Positions 10,870 to 22,056 are shown, counted from the stretch's first letter. The stretch is 64,000 nucleotides of DNA from Iris pallida (GCA_029216955.1 JANAVB010009599.1:2534740-2598739); one strand, 5' to 3'. Notes: generated by a model not told the origin, from the letters alone. Made by a program: numbers and translations.

Positions 10870-11664
10870 TGTTTGCAAAAACAAAAGTTTGATTTACAAA
10901 CTAAGAAAAAAAAGTACAATTAGTACAATTTGATCTCTGGGGAAGTACAACTATAGGAATCTGATCAGAAGACAATCATTTTATCCCTTAGACGATGTGA
11001 TATTGAAGACACAAGCCTCTAAAGAATGCAACAACACTTTAGCAGGAGATTATGATCATTAGTGATGCCTTAGAACTGATTTGAAACTCTATTTATAGAG
11101 TTCTGAAATAACTATTAAGCAGTTATTCTGAGTGGCATGCACTGCATTTTGTGCGCCATCCATCCAGTTATGCGGACGGTTACTTGAACTGATAGGGACG
11201 CATGGCATTCTGTGAGAGAGATGCGTGTGATCGTAGGTAGTATAGTGGACACGTTTTTTGAGATTAGTGGCATGCGTGCCCCATCATCTGTCTTCTAGAT
11301 AAAAATTGATTAGGTGGCGCCAGGCAAAATTTGATTGCTGGCACCCTTTCTTAGTCTTCAGTGCTGTGGTAATTAATTATCTTGCGCCAAACGACAGCTA
11401 GTGCGATCTAGCTGTCAGCATTAATTGTAACGCTGACACAATCTTCTTGAGCGCTGCATTGCTCAAGATTCAAAAGGATTTTCTTCGGCTGACTTGTTGT
11501 CAGTAATTATGACTTTTGTGACAGCTTCTCGAGGAAGCTTGCCACATGGAGCTTGCACACCCTGATATTGGCACCACCTGACCCTCGTGCACCTTAATGA
11601 CCAGCGCCATTTTAATGCTGGCACATTTATATGACTGGCGCCATTTCATTTCTAAGCTCCTACA
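10870..11664 (-). repeat. 5' LTR of the Tat element (right copy)
   Basis: A direct copy of 1,715-2,508, ending CTCCTACA before the CTCGA duplication. On the minus strand it starts TGTAGGAGC and ends GCAAACA. This copy would drive transcription of the minus-strand element. Confidence 0.95.
11090..11097 (-). promoter_or_regulatory. TATA box in the Tat 5' LTR
   Basis: Plus-strand TATTTATA reads TATAAATA on the minus strand, about 220 bases before the LTR end. It is the likely U3/R promoter of the element and is lost in the other LTR. Confidence 0.55.
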
Positions 11665-11669
11665 CTCGA
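11665..11669. repeat. Target-site duplication CTCGA (right) of the Tat element
   Basis: Matches 1,710-1,714 exactly. LINE B sequence resumes from here. Confidence 0.95.
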
Positions 11670-11770
11670 CTCTGAACCCTAAAAGAGAAACATACTATCC
11701 CGACTCCCCAATTTGAGGCCTTCAACTTAGAATCAGACCTAAGGATCATGGTCCTGTGAGATAATTGACG

Positions 11771-13195
11771 CTAGGGGTTCTTCACTCTTGGTAACTCTTC
11801 CAGCTCAGACGGACAGTCGGACACACCGGGGAAAGAAGAAGTGCCCCCTCCGCAGGCGAGAGACTCATGGGAGCCGCGAGAGCCACGGAAGACGAGGACA
11901 TGGATAAAAAAGTCGGAGAAGTCGGATGGCAGCCTCCCGACTGCGATGCTATCTTGGTTGGAGATCCCCTCCAACTCGAATCAGTCCTCGCCCCGGATGC
12001 CTCGTAACCCATCGACATCCCTGTAGTCGGTACTACGCCCTCAGCGCCATCCTGCAAAGTGCCACCCAACAAAAGGACAATCGAGACCCTAAGGTCAGAT
12101 GGTACATTGGGAGCCTGGACCTTCGTCGCCAGATCCTCAAGGGATACCCGACCAACCGGTAAGCCATCAATGGAGTCGCCTGCTGATGATTTGTAATCTA
12201 GCAAGGAAGAAGACGAGGGCATCCCAGGAGAATGTGGCACCGCAGCTGATAGGCCACCAACAATCCCCGTGAAGTCAGGGTCGAGCTAAGTCCGGGGCTC
12301 CCCCGAACGCGGCAGAGGTGTGACCATGAGGGATGGTAAGGGCAGCGTCGGGTGGGAAGCCACCACCGAGGGGGACCCGTCAAATGGATCGGACGCCTGC
12401 TGGGCACCAAGCCACGTGGAGGACTCGTGGCCGATATGGTGACAGATACCGCAGACGAGTGGCATGTTTTCGTAGATAATGTCTTGCCAAATGCTTCTAC
12501 CATCCGAAAGCTGGATGAGGATCTACGGAGGGGCCAATTTGCTGAGGTTGACATCCATGAGCACACGGGCGCTGGTCTTCCACGACACAACCGACGTCGT
12601 TCGATCCACCATGATAGGGAACCCGATGCATTGAACAAGAATAAAGATGGCTTCCTTCGCAAATAGGATGAGTGGAAGACCCAGAAGGGATATCCAGACC
12701 GACGCCACCGAGACAGCCATCTTAGGATTGAATTTTGGTGCCCATTTAGACATCCGCATTGGAGCTTGCACGATAAACCATATTTCCTTCGAATGCAATC
12801 TCAGGTAGTCCTCCTCGAGGTAGGGCCGGAGGAGTAGGTGCTGGACATCAATAATGCCTATAGCGATCAGGCCGGAGAAGCTTATTTTGCCTAAAACCCT
12901 CTGCACAACATCGACCGACGGCCGCTTCATAGATAACTTACCAATCAAGGCAAGCTGAAAGTGTATGGACAATGCTGCCACATCCTCGAAAGTGAATGTT
13001 ATGACCAGAGTGCATGCCATCCGAATGGAAGAAAGGGCGAGGGGAAAGAGGAGCTGGCCGGGGAAGGAAGGGTGCCCTAGACGCCGCTTCTAGGAAAGAG
13101 CGCACCGTCCTAGGTCGGAAGGTAGCTGCACCTTGAGGCGCCGAGGGAAGCGGCACGACCTCAACAGGGGCATCGCCAGATTCGGCAGAGTCCAT
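11771..13195 (-). pseudogene. LINE B ORF1 (DUF4283-type nucleic-acid-binding protein), broken
   Basis: Minus-strand ORF1 of a plant L1-type LINE. A start MDSAESGDAPVEV at 13,195 leads into a proline-rich N-terminus and, after a frame change near 13,010, into the DUF4283 core at 13,020-12,523. Typical pieces are GKLSMKRPSVDVV, APMRMSKWAPKFNP and VWISLLGLPL. The basic and then Ser/Pro-rich tail continues at 12,662-12,198 and 12,240-11,782 in further frames. ORF1 proteins of this family bind LINE RNA during retrotransposition. Upstream of the start is TTTTGCTCTCTTTTACAG, which resembles a 3' splice site. No ORF2 follows: after about 110 bases comes the LINE 3' UTR, interrupted by the Tat element. 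Confidence 0.8.
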
Positions 13196-13235
13196 GGGGG
13201 TGCCTTAGGGCCGGCTGTAAAAGAGAGCAAAACAT

Positions 13236-13237
<2 letters not shown>

Positions 13238-13306
<69 letters not shown>

Positions 13307-13320
13307 TATATATATATACT
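13238..13320. repeat. (AT)n-(GA)n compound microsatellite
   Basis: An AT run (13,238-13,283), then GA repeats (13,282-13,303), then a short TATATATATA. It separates LINE B from LINE A. Small plus- and minus-strand ORFs over it are artefacts. Confidence 0.9.
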
Positions 13321-13900
13321 GGCACCTGAGCACGGCTGCCACCTCCATATAAGCACTGCTTGAGGAGAAGATTCAGATATCGGGAGTCTCAAGTATGGCG
13401 TTGGCAAAGCCCTGTTGCATTTGAGTATGTTTCATCTTCTTGGCGGGGAGTTTTGGTTCAATAATAACCAAGACCTCATATATCTTGCAGAGGTATTTAA
13501 CTCTTCTGATGGTAGCCTTGTTCTCGATCCCTCTTATGTTCCAAGAAATAATCTTAATCATGGTTGGGGGGGTTGCGGAGTGCGGGCTTGTTTGTTAGCT
13601 GTCTTCGATGCTGATCGCATAGTCATCATCTTCCTGCTGTGTGTGTCCTTCTTCCGTCTTTGATTCTGGGGCAGTGGTGGCAGGGGAACATCCGAGGAAA
13701 TCTCATCATCAGGGTATAGATACTCTACGTCTGCGAGTTCCATCAGAGGGCCAAAAGAGTTCTCCAAGCAAGTCTCCTGGGAAGTTCTCGTCGGCAACGG
13801 AAGAAGAGGTGGCGCACCCATGCCCATAGGGGGATGCTCGAAGCCAGGCGACAGGGGATAGATAGGCCCACCGAATCCTCATGAGGCACAGCAGCCGCAA
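13321..13900 (-). pseudogene. LINE A fragment: ORF1 C-terminus and start of ORF2 endonuclease
   Basis: The minus-strand ORF at 13,827-13,558 ends a LINE ORF1, with a basic tail MTMRSASKTANKQ. Overlapping its stop, an ORF starting MIKIISWNIRGIENKATIRR at 13,561 is the N-terminus of ORF2, an APE-type endonuclease. ISWNIRG is the first endonuclease motif and VLVIIEPKL the second. It stops after 62 codons at 13,373 and the remainder is absent. The same junction is seen in LINE C (TTRSATKPNKPA..., then LNILSWNVRS), which supports the assignment. Loss of the 3' part, not the 5' part, is unusual for a LINE and suggests a later deletion or an insertion at the (AT)n run. Confidence 0.75.
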
Positions 13901-13984
13901 GAGTGTTAGAGATGGGGCTCAGGAGTTGGGGGTAGTGGCAGCAGGAAGCGCATGGGCAGATGTCTCCAGGGTAGTCGAGGGGGA

Positions 13985-14345
13985 TCCTATCGTCGACCAT
14001 GAAGGAAGCAGTGGGCCCGGTCGCCGCCATAGACCCGGAGGCGCCAAAGGAAGCATCGCACTGATGGTGAGAAGATGAGGCTTTGGGGGGTGGAGGGTGG
14101 AGTAAGAGAGAGCATATGTATATATGTAGTCGAGGGGGGGATGGGGATGTTATCGTCGACCATGAAGGGCGCAGTGGGCCTGGTCGCCGCCATAGACCCG
14201 GAGGAGCCGGAGGAAGCAGCGCACTGATGGTGAGAAGAGGAGACTTTGAGGGGTGGAGGATGGAGTAAGAGGAGGCTTTGGTGAGAAGAGGATCCTATCG
14301 TCGACCATGAAGGGAGCAGTGGGCCTGGTCTTCTTCTCCTGCTTT
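13985..14345. repeat. Three tandem units of about 150 bp in a LINE-associated leader
   Basis: The block CGTCGACCATGAAGG begins at 13,991, 14,154 and 14,299. It is followed by CAGTGGGCC and a GGTCGCCGCCATAG-type sequence. Units 1 and 2 share about 110 bases, including TGATGGTGAGAAGA and a purine-rich end GGTGGAG...GGAGTAAGAG. Unit 3 is cut after about 40 bases and leads into the GC-rich block. The spacing is 163 and 145 bases. They may be monomers of a LINE 5' UTR or promoter, but this is not proven. Confidence 0.7.
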
Positions 14346-15066
14346 GGCCGCAGACTCCCTCCCCCCTCGCCGCCCATCTCGTCGCGCCTCCATCCTACTC
14401 GGCGGCGGCCTCCTTCACGGCCCCCACCCCTCTGCGATGGTACTGGTACCCCGTCTCAGCCCAGTCGGCGGCGCCCTACTGGTTCTCTTCCTCGGGCCAC
14501 TCCTCCGCTTCGTCGTGGTGCGCCTTATGCCCCACCTAGGGACCGAGACCCCCCTCCGCGTCCCAGCCGCCGCCTCGGTCCCCCAGTTGCCGCCTCAGCC
14601 TCTGCTCGGGGCCGGATCCCTCGTTGGGCACCTCCTCGTGACTCTCTCCCTTCCCTCCGGCACTCCCTCCGCCAGGGCTCCCCCTTCGCCATCCCCTAAG
14701 TTCCCCTCATGCGCCTCCGGGGTGGGTCCCCTCTCCGCCGCCTCCCGGGGTAAGTCCCCTCCGCCGTGCCACCGGGGTCGCGCCCCCTTCTGTCGTGGCC
14801 CTCGCTCCCCGGTCAGGACGTCGCAGCCCTGCTCCTCGGTCAGGGCGCCGGGGTCCCTCCTCGGGCCCCGCGTTGATTCTCGGGTTGTCACCCGCTCCCC
14901 TCGGGTCGCGCGGTGGTGAGCCCCCAGGACTCCTTGGGTTGCACGCGGGGTTTCTCCCCCCCGCTTTTTGGCTCTTTTTGTTTTGAATTTTAATTTGCTT
15001 CGGCTGGGGCCCGCTTGTGGGCCCAGTCTCCGTTCTAGTCTTTTGCTATATATATGTATATATATA
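14346..15066. other. GC-rich CpG-dense block of unknown origin
   Basis: About 600 bases of very GC-rich, CT-skewed DNA, unlike the AT-rich neighbourhood. Sub-repeats such as GCTCCCCGGTCAGGACG / GCTCCTCGGTCAGGGCG are present. It turns AT-rich after 14,970 and ends at TTTTGCTATATATATGTATATATATA. Open frames on both strands encode only proline/arginine-rich low-complexity peptides, so I do not call a gene. It could be a LINE 5' leader or the 3' end of another plus-strand element with an AT tail. Confidence 0.45.
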
Positions 15067-15069
15067 ACT

Positions 15070-16055
15070 TCCAACTAGAGTGCTTCGCCTCCGCAGCCTT
15101 GAGGAGGATAGCCAACTCATTCAGGATGTTTGTGGCGTTGGCGGAAGAAACCAACAACCTTTCTAAGGGAAACTATGCCAAAATATGCATGGAACTTGAC
15201 TTATCGAAAGATCTCCCCAACCTCATCTAAATACGTGGCCACTCAATTAAGGAGCTCTGATGGCTATATACGAGAACTTGACTCGCTCGACAACAAGATG
15301 CACACCCAACAAATTCTATACGAGAACAATATCATATTCTACAAATACTGCCATATACGTGGCCACTCAATTAATCACGGCTTTCATGTACACCCAGAAC
15401 TGAAGAAGAAGGCTACCCGTAAAGCAGCACCCACGCAAACGCCCAAAAAACCTCATCAATCTCCCATCCTACCTTTACCTAACTCCCACATCCGATTCGA
15501 AGCCAGCATCAAAAATTCCCAAGATCAAGCTTCCCAGGAAAGATCCATCGTCCCATAAAACCCCTCAGACATCAATCTTGCCAACAAATTTGACATTCTC
15601 TCATATGCTAACATTTTGGAAGAAGAAACAGGGAGCAGCAACGACTCAGAAAGGGAGGAAGATACTGCGGAGTCTATAACATCGGAGGACCCTTCGGCCT
15701 CAACAGCCAAGGAGGTCCCCCAACCTTATGACACAGTCACTACCTCTTATGCTCATAATGTGGCCAATATTCAGACGGACGCTCTGGCCAACATTGGCCA
15801 AGCACCTGTGGCCAGGATGCAACAAGCATTAGACGCTGGAATCGCCAGCATGAATAGCTACTTTGGAGCCATGGTAGAAATAGTCGGAGAGGTCTATATG
15901 CACCCGAGCGAGGAAACAGACAATTTTATAAAAGTGGTCAAAAAGGCAGCAACTACCACGAAAAAAGTGAACATAGGAGGCGCCAAAGGGGTCACGGCCA
16001 GGACCACAAGGTCAGCCACGAAACCCAACAAACCTGCCTACCTTGTAACCTCAAT
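15070..16055 (+). pseudogene. LINE C ORF1, C-terminal part with degenerate zinc knuckle
   Basis: The sequence NYAKICMELDLSKDLPNL near 15,170-15,225 matches the end of the DUF4283 region of plant LINE ORF1. After frame disruption a zinc-knuckle-like segment FYKYCHIRGHSINHGFHVHP follows (15,340-15,400), with Y in place of the first cysteine. The acidic and then basic C-terminal tail (15,616-16,055, including TARTTRSATKPNKPA) runs into ORF2 without a stop, so ORF1 and ORF2 are fused in one frame here. The N-terminal half of ORF1 is missing. The protein would have bound LINE RNA. Confidence 0.7.
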
Positions 16056-18827
16056 GCTTAACATCCTTTCATGGAATGTTAGGAGCCTCGCAAATAAATC
16101 AACCTTGAGAAGATTAAACAGTCTCAAGAAAATTCACAGAATCGACATCTTCGTGATTATTGAACCCAAAATTCTCCCAAACAAACTCAGGACCATACAG
16201 ATGCAATTAGGCTTCTCAACGACGATTGTCGGCTGCTATGATATTTGGATCCTCTTCACGGCCGAGGTGAAGCTTGGAATCATCCACGACTCGAGACAGG
16301 TTCTCGCATGCTGGGTGGAACACCCGACGCTCAATTCTCGCTCCCTTTTGTCCGCCGTTCATGGGAGTTGCGACATTCCAGAATGCAGGCAGCTGTGGAA
16401 AGACCTGCTGAATACCCATATTAACCACAGAAACCTCCCTATGTTCTGTGTCGGTAATTTTAATGCTATTATTTGTAGAGAGAAGAAATCAGGAGGCCGC
16501 CCCCTGCCCCCATCGGCCATTCACGACTTCAACAGCTTCATCTTTAACGCCCACATGTCTCTCCTCTAGTTCAACGGTAGAGCCTTTACCTGGTGCAACA
16601 TGCAAGAAGGTGCTCAAAGGCAATACTCCCGCCTCGACCGTGCCCTCATCAACTCGAAGTGGTCGGATATGGAAATCATCTTCAACCTCTCACACCTCAA
16701 CGCTACCAAATCAGATCACTCTTCCCTCCTAATTGAGATTAGTAGCAAATCAACCCAGATCAAGAAAAGCTTTCGCTTCTTCGACTTCTGGAGCTACCAC
16801 CCCCAATTCAGGAACATCGTCGCTAACGCTTGGAGCGGTACGGACACTCTAGACCTCCTTGCCCGTGTCATAAATAAACTTAAAGCTACAAGGAAAGCTC
16901 TCACTACTTGGAGTAAGGAAGCGTTCGGGAACATCTTCCAGGCTGTCTGTATCGCTGAGGATGATGTTACCCGCACGGAAGATCTTTTTGCTATCGACAG
17001 ATCCCCAGTCGCGTGCTCCTCCGTGAACCTCAACAGAGCGCTGCTGAAATTCTGCCTGAAAGTTGAGAATAAATTCAAGAAACAGAAGGCTAGACTGAAA
17101 TGGGACAGCGAGGGAGACAAAAACACTAGCTACTTCCACTCCTGTGTCAAGAGGCACAGACAGCAGCTCAACCTTCACCAGATTGCTGATGAGAACGGGC
17201 ACATTATTAAAGGTCAAGAGGGTATTCAACTGGCTGCTGCTAATTTCTACTCTCGACTGTTCACCAAAGAAGACATTTCCAGAGACGTGGAATTCCTAGC
17301 GATCATCCCACGCCTGATTGACGACAGAGACAACATCTAGCTGAAGCTCCTCCCTTCCGAAGGCAAAGTGAAAGATGTTGCTTGGGCTCTAGACGAGCAC
17401 AGTGCTCCTGGGCTTGACGGATTCACTGGCGTCTTCTTCAGAACGTGCTGGGACATCATCAAGTCGGACATCCATCAGGCGGTCATTGCCTTTTTTTAAG
17501 GAGCCAGGTGTGCTAACCTGATTCTCATTCCTAAACGGGATAACCCGGAGGAGTTTAAAGACTTCCGGCCTATAAGCCTGTGCACCTTCACTAACAAAAT
17601 TATCTCCAAGATTATTGCCAACCGCATGATCGAGATCCTCCCCAAAATTATCTCCGGAGAGTAGAGAGGCTTTGTTCGAGGCCAGAACATCTTAGACAAC
17701 ATCCTGATGGCTCAAGAAATGACCACATGCATGAAATTACTAGCTAGGGGGGAATATTGCTATCAAATTAGACATGGAGAAAGCGTACAACAGGCTAGAC
17801 TGGCAATCCATGATCTGGGTCTTCATGGCATTCAGATTTTCGAAAAGTTGGACCAACATTGTGTGGAGATCGATCAGCAATTTGTGGTTCTCCACGGTTA
17901 ATAACGGTCAAGCTGAGGCTTCTTCAAATACAGTCGCAGAGTCAGACAAGGAGATCCTCTATCTCCCACCATCTTCATCATCGTCGTGGAAGCTCTGAGA
18001 AGAAATCTAAATAATATGGTGGGCTCCCCAAACTTCTAGTATTTCCACACCACTAGAGGTTGTCCTATCATCACCCACCTGGCATACGCTGATGACATCC
18101 TTATTTTCTCCTCTGGAGACGTCGAATCAGTAGAGGTGGTCCACAACACATTGCAGAGATACACCAGATGCTCGGGTCAGTGAGTTAATCCCAGCAAGAG
18201 CGTCATCTATGTCCATCACAAGACCGACAGAGAGCATGCCTCAACTTTTACCAAAATTACCTTCTTTGTTGTTGCGTACCCACTTTTCTACTACTTAGGG
18301 TGTCCGTTGGTGTATGGCAAATCTAATGCAGGGATTTTTGAAGGGCTAGTGGGCAAAATCAGTAAAAAAAAAAACTTGAGGGGTGGCACAACGCTATATT
18401 ATTGCCTGCAGGAAGATGATTCTGATTCAATATGTGCATGCATCTATCCCCATATATACCCTAGCCGCCTGCTTCCCCCTAAGAAGGTTCTCACCTCTAT
18501 TGAAAATCTCTTTTCCAATTTCTTCTGGGGCCATTGTGACAGTAAGAAAAAGCATCATTGGGCAAGCTGGGACACCATGACAAGTCCCACCGATGCGAAA
18601 GGCCTTAGATTTTGTAGGCTTTCATACGTCGTTGATGTTTGTTCCATAAAGTTGTGGTGGCAGCTTCGAGTGAGTAGAAATCTCTGGGCGCGGTTCATGA
18701 AGGCCAGATACTTCAAACACATTCATCCGTACGCCGCTAACTTCAACTGTAGATCCTCCGCATCATGGCGGCGCATCCTTTATGGCCAGAGCCTCGCTGA
18801 ACGCCTGATTCGCCTCCAGCTGGGATC
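16053..18827 (+). pseudogene. LINE C ORF2, endonuclease and reverse transcriptase, 5' part
   Basis: ORF2 starts at MLNILSWNVRSLANKS. The APE-type endonuclease spans about 16,053-16,730, with SWNVRS, FVIIEPKI, GNFNAI (normally GDFN) and SDHSSLL motifs. The RT domain follows: SAPGLDGFTGVFF, LILIPK, FRPISLCTF, LDMEKAYNRLDW and the catalytic YADD at 18,085-18,096. The connection and wrist region continues (ENLFSNFFWG, KLWWQLR) up to the insertion site. Stops lie at 16,567, 17,338, about 17,497 and 17,662. The frame changes between 17,750 and 17,775. ORF2 would nick the target and copy LINE RNA there. Confidence 0.88.
18823..18827. repeat. Target-site duplication GGATC (left) of the gag-only element
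   Basis: GGATC directly before the left LTR is repeated at 23,813-23,817 directly after the right LTR. Confidence 0.95.
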
Positions 18828-20582
18828 TGTCACGCCCCGATCCCGCTAGGGTCGTCCGTCTTGCCTGGATCCCTGCGGGATCGATCGTCCTCGCTCAGGC
18901 GTGATGCCGTACAAGCCTAAGTTGCGCTTGCACAAGGCCATACACCTGTACAAAATAACTAGTCAAGCAAAACAGACGCACGCACCCACTAGTTAAGCAA
19001 AACTCACGCACGCACCCATTCATTTCAGAAAACCAAATATTGGACACAGAGATTTGAAATGGAAATACTTCTTTTATTGATAACTTGATAGGAATACAAA
19101 TACAAAGCTTTGCAAACTCAGAGTGCCTTATATTGGCTACATGAATCTCTTTGAAACTCTCTTTTTGAAAATAGCCGTAATACCCATACATCATATCCCT
19201 TATTACAAGCTGGAATTGAAAGACACCTTCAAAGAAAATGAAAACTTGAAACTTGACTGGAATGAAAATGAAGCTTCGAGGCAATCCACAGCTCTACTGG
19301 ACTAGACGAGCTTCGGTGCCTCACTTGAAATCCTCCTGTCTTCTTTTGCTTTCTGAAAAGGATGCCCATAACGTGGGTCAGCACACATCATGTACTGGCG
19401 AGCCGCTTTTGGCCGAACTCGTAAATCTCTGTACTAAATCAACATGTGAAGCTAACATTTACTAGTGATCTTTCTACTTGTTTAGGTTCTTTTTAACAAT
19501 TCATAAGAACATGACAGTAGAATATAATTCATAGCAACTTACCCTCGCTGATAGTCATCCCTGCACAAAAACATGTTAGCACAATTTTCATAACGAGTAA
19601 TTCATGTTTCATTCATGCAGATATTGAAGTTGTCATTCGGGTCATGCAGGTGGACTATTCTATATGTTGGTCCATGGGTTATCCCCATGATTAGCTGCTG
19701 TGACTCTCTTGGGTTCAGCTCATCGCTAAGGACTCAGATATCGACTCCTATTTTCACATGAAGGCCCTAATCTCTCCTAGGCCGAGCGGTTCCAGGTGCC
19801 CCCAGATACCACCCGAGAGACAAATATTTTTTTTGTATACAAGTTATCCGAGACCAAATGTATGCTCTAGCCGTTCTATCAGATGAGACACATTTGGCTT
19901 ATGCACAGATATACGACACGTTTGTTTTGTGCCTTCAGATTTATCTCAACACGTACAAGTTCGTCTGTACATGTCTACATTTTCAAGCATATTAGTGACA
20001 AACAGATGATCATTCTTATCGAGCAGATAGAGTAGCAATACATATTCTTGCAATTGATTCAATTCAATTATCTTCTCTTATCTTTTGTGGATGTGGTATC
20101 GTTGATCATTGGGACAAGGCAACAGAGTGGACTAGAGATCATTTTTATTAGGTGTACAGATCAATGTTTGTTCGGTTGAAGCAACTCACCAAGATGAATC
20201 TTAGTTGAGAGAAGAAGGGACTTCACGTGACGTTCATGAATAATTCACTCGCCCTACATTGGCACCAACAGTTGATTAGCATACTTCGTCTCTTTCTCTC
20301 AAGATTCGGAATGAATGCGAAATGCGATGAAAGCGAACAATGAAAACAAATTATCGAAAACTAACACGAAAATGCATTCATCAAAACCAATCAGCGAGAG
20401 AAAACATTCAACAAAACTCTTGGATTCATTTCAATAGAAGCCAATCCATCAATTGGAATGGTTCATTGTATTTCATCCGTGATCAATTGATACTGGCAAA
20501 GGTTACACCAAATACTCAGTTCATGACTGAGTCAAAAAGCCATAGGTATTACATAGTGGACCGCGAGGAGTGTAGCACTACA
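18828..20582 (-). repeat. 3' LTR of the gag-only element (left copy)
   Basis: A direct copy of 22,057-23,812. It starts TGTCACGCCCCGATCCCGC and ends GCACTACA. Short plus-strand ORFs inside it recur at the same place in the other LTR and are not genes. Confidence 0.95.
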
Positions 20583-20614
20583 TAATAACCCACTGAGAAA
20601 AAGTTTTGTCCTCA
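20583..20614 (-). promoter_or_regulatory. Polypurine-tract region of the gag-only element
   Basis: On the minus strand the bases before the 3' LTR read TGAGGACAAAACTTTTT, then CTCAGTGGGTTATTA. The GAGGAC-AAAA-T-rich block followed by a short G-rich tract recurs at the same place in three other elements of this window. Confidence 0.6.
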
Positions 20615-20618
20615 AAAC

Positions 20619-21908
20619 TTAAGAAACAAACTCACCTCCACTATTGTTGCATTCTGGATCAAGCAACGTGGAGAGATTATAGACGCGCGCTGTCACCGTG
20701 TTGGCATTCCGCAACTGCTGGTTGTGCGGATTATCTCGGAGCGGCGGTGGGCCTGGCAGCTGCCCATGCTCTTCAGTGTCATTACGATTCTGATCCGTTC
20801 TATTCTTTTTCGGGCAATTTTTGACTGAGTGGCCCTGTTGGCCACAACGAAAACAAGCGTTATTAGCGGCACGATAGTCCTCCTTGATGTGCCCACTCTT
20901 GCCATAATAACTGCAACTCTGGCCATTCATATAGCGACAGTCTTCTTTAACATGCCCTCGTCGACCACAGAAGGCGCAAATGGGCTTATTGTTTTATTTT
21001 CTGTCAGTCTTTTTCTCTCCGTCATGATATCTTTTGGCGGGTTGATTCCGACTGTACTGCACTTTATTGGACACCTTCTTCAGGCAGAACTATTCCACCT
21101 GTAGCGTCGCCTCAAAGGCCTGAGAATACGACCCACATTCTCGATTCAGCACACTTAACTCGATGACGTCATTCAGACCTCCAAAGAATCGATTTATACG
21201 AGTCTGTTCGGTGGGAAGCATAATGACAGCAAAATTTGCTAACTTGGCAAATTCATACTCATAGTCCTCCACGGACATATCTTCCTGTTTCAGTATGATG
21301 AAGTCATCCTCCATCTTCTTGCTCATGGCTGGAGGCAGATATTGATCCAGAAATACCTTCTTGAACGAGGCCCATGGGATCTTTCCATTCCTAGCCGTTG
21401 CAAGAAGCGTCGGCTTCTTCGCCTTCCACCAATCCTTTGCCCGCAGTCGTAGAAGCATAACGGCACAAACTACCTTCTTGTAACTCGGAACTCCTACGAA
21501 CGCGAACAGACTCTCCATTTTGTCAATCTAGTCTATCACCTTATCGGATGATGTCCTGTCTTCAAATTCTGGAGGTTTCGCGTCTAAGAAGTCCTTTGGC
21601 CTAAAGGAAGTGTGCCTTTGCGCTGGCTGGGGCTCGTCACCCTCCACGGGCTCAATCTCGGGCGTTTCCGTTGGTTTGGTCACTGCGGTGGTATCCCAAT
21701 TTGCCGCAAGCACGATTACAAGTTGGGTCAAGGATTCCAACTGTTTCTGCTGGACCTCTATTTGGGCCTGTTGTATTTGATTGCATTCCTCACTGTCCTG
21801 CCTCTGTAATTCCAACAATGTCATGATCCGTTCTATCAGATCTGTCGAGGAAGCTGGTCGTAGAGGGGCTATTTCTCTACAAAAGAGTATAACTTCTGTC
21901 AGTCTCAT
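20619..21908 (-). pseudogene. gag: gag of the non-autonomous element, three zinc knuckles
   Basis: One continuous minus-strand frame of about 430 codons, with in-frame stops at 21,528-21,530, 21,090-21,092 and 20,994-20,996 but no frameshift. The N-terminal part has a glutamine-rich coiled-coil-like stretch (QQAQIEVQQKQLESLTQLV). The chromovirus-like Gag core follows: LRLRAKDWWKAKKP, ASFKKVFLDQYLPPAM and VEDYEYEFAKLANFAV. The C-terminal part has three CCHC-type knuckles in a row: CAFCGRRGHVKEDC, CSYYGKSGHIKEDY (two cysteines changed to tyrosine) and CFRCGQQGHSVKNC. Gag would form particles and package RNA. The frame ends just before the polypurine tract, so no pol was ever needed in this layout. 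Confidence 0.85.
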
Positions 21909-22041
21909 AAAATATTATGGACTTATTGTATGGGGTATTGGTTTTCATAACTCAAAATTGGGACTCTTTTGAAAGCCATAAAAGTACTTTATATGCTTTT
22001 TCAAAAACGATATTTGCAAGAGGCCAAGGACGTAAAGCCGT

Positions 22042-22053
22042 ACTCTGATACCA
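22042..22053 (-). promoter_or_regulatory. Initiator tRNA-Met primer binding site
   Basis: The minus strand reads TGGTATCAGAGT three bases after the 5' LTR. The canonical plant iMet site is TGGTATCAGAGC, so 11 of 12 positions match. It sets the orientation of the element. Confidence 0.9.
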
Positions 22054-22056
22054 CTT

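Larger units (their letters stand above)
1715..11664 (-). mobile_element. Tat-lineage Ty3/Gypsy LTR retrotransposon, integrase deleted
   Basis: A 9,950-bp element on the minus strand with two direct LTRs (794 and 795 bp, plus-strand ends TG...CA) and a 5-bp target duplication CTCGA. Reading on the minus strand, the order is 5' LTR, degenerate tRNA-Asp primer site, leader ORF with repeats, gag, protease, reverse transcriptase, RNase H and a second (archaeal-type) RNase H. Integrase should follow but is missing. Instead the 3' region holds the beginning of an ORF on the opposite strand with its own TATA box. Dual RNase H, an antisense 3' ORF and a tRNA-Asp primer site are known for the plant Tat clade. 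By eye the LTRs differ at very roughly one base in ten, mostly transitions, so the insertion is old. The coding regions carry many frameshifts and stops, so the copy is dead. Confidence 0.93.

Noticed and set aside
14253..15074. Long overlapping ORFs on both strands in the GC-rich block
   Set aside because: Low-complexity Pro/Arg/Ser/Gly sequence with no domain. Stop-poor frames are expected in GC-rich DNA.
19123..19465. Conserved small ORFs at 19,123-19,465 and 22,352-22,694
   Set aside because: They recur only because both lie in the two LTR copies of the gag-only element. No domain or codon signal.
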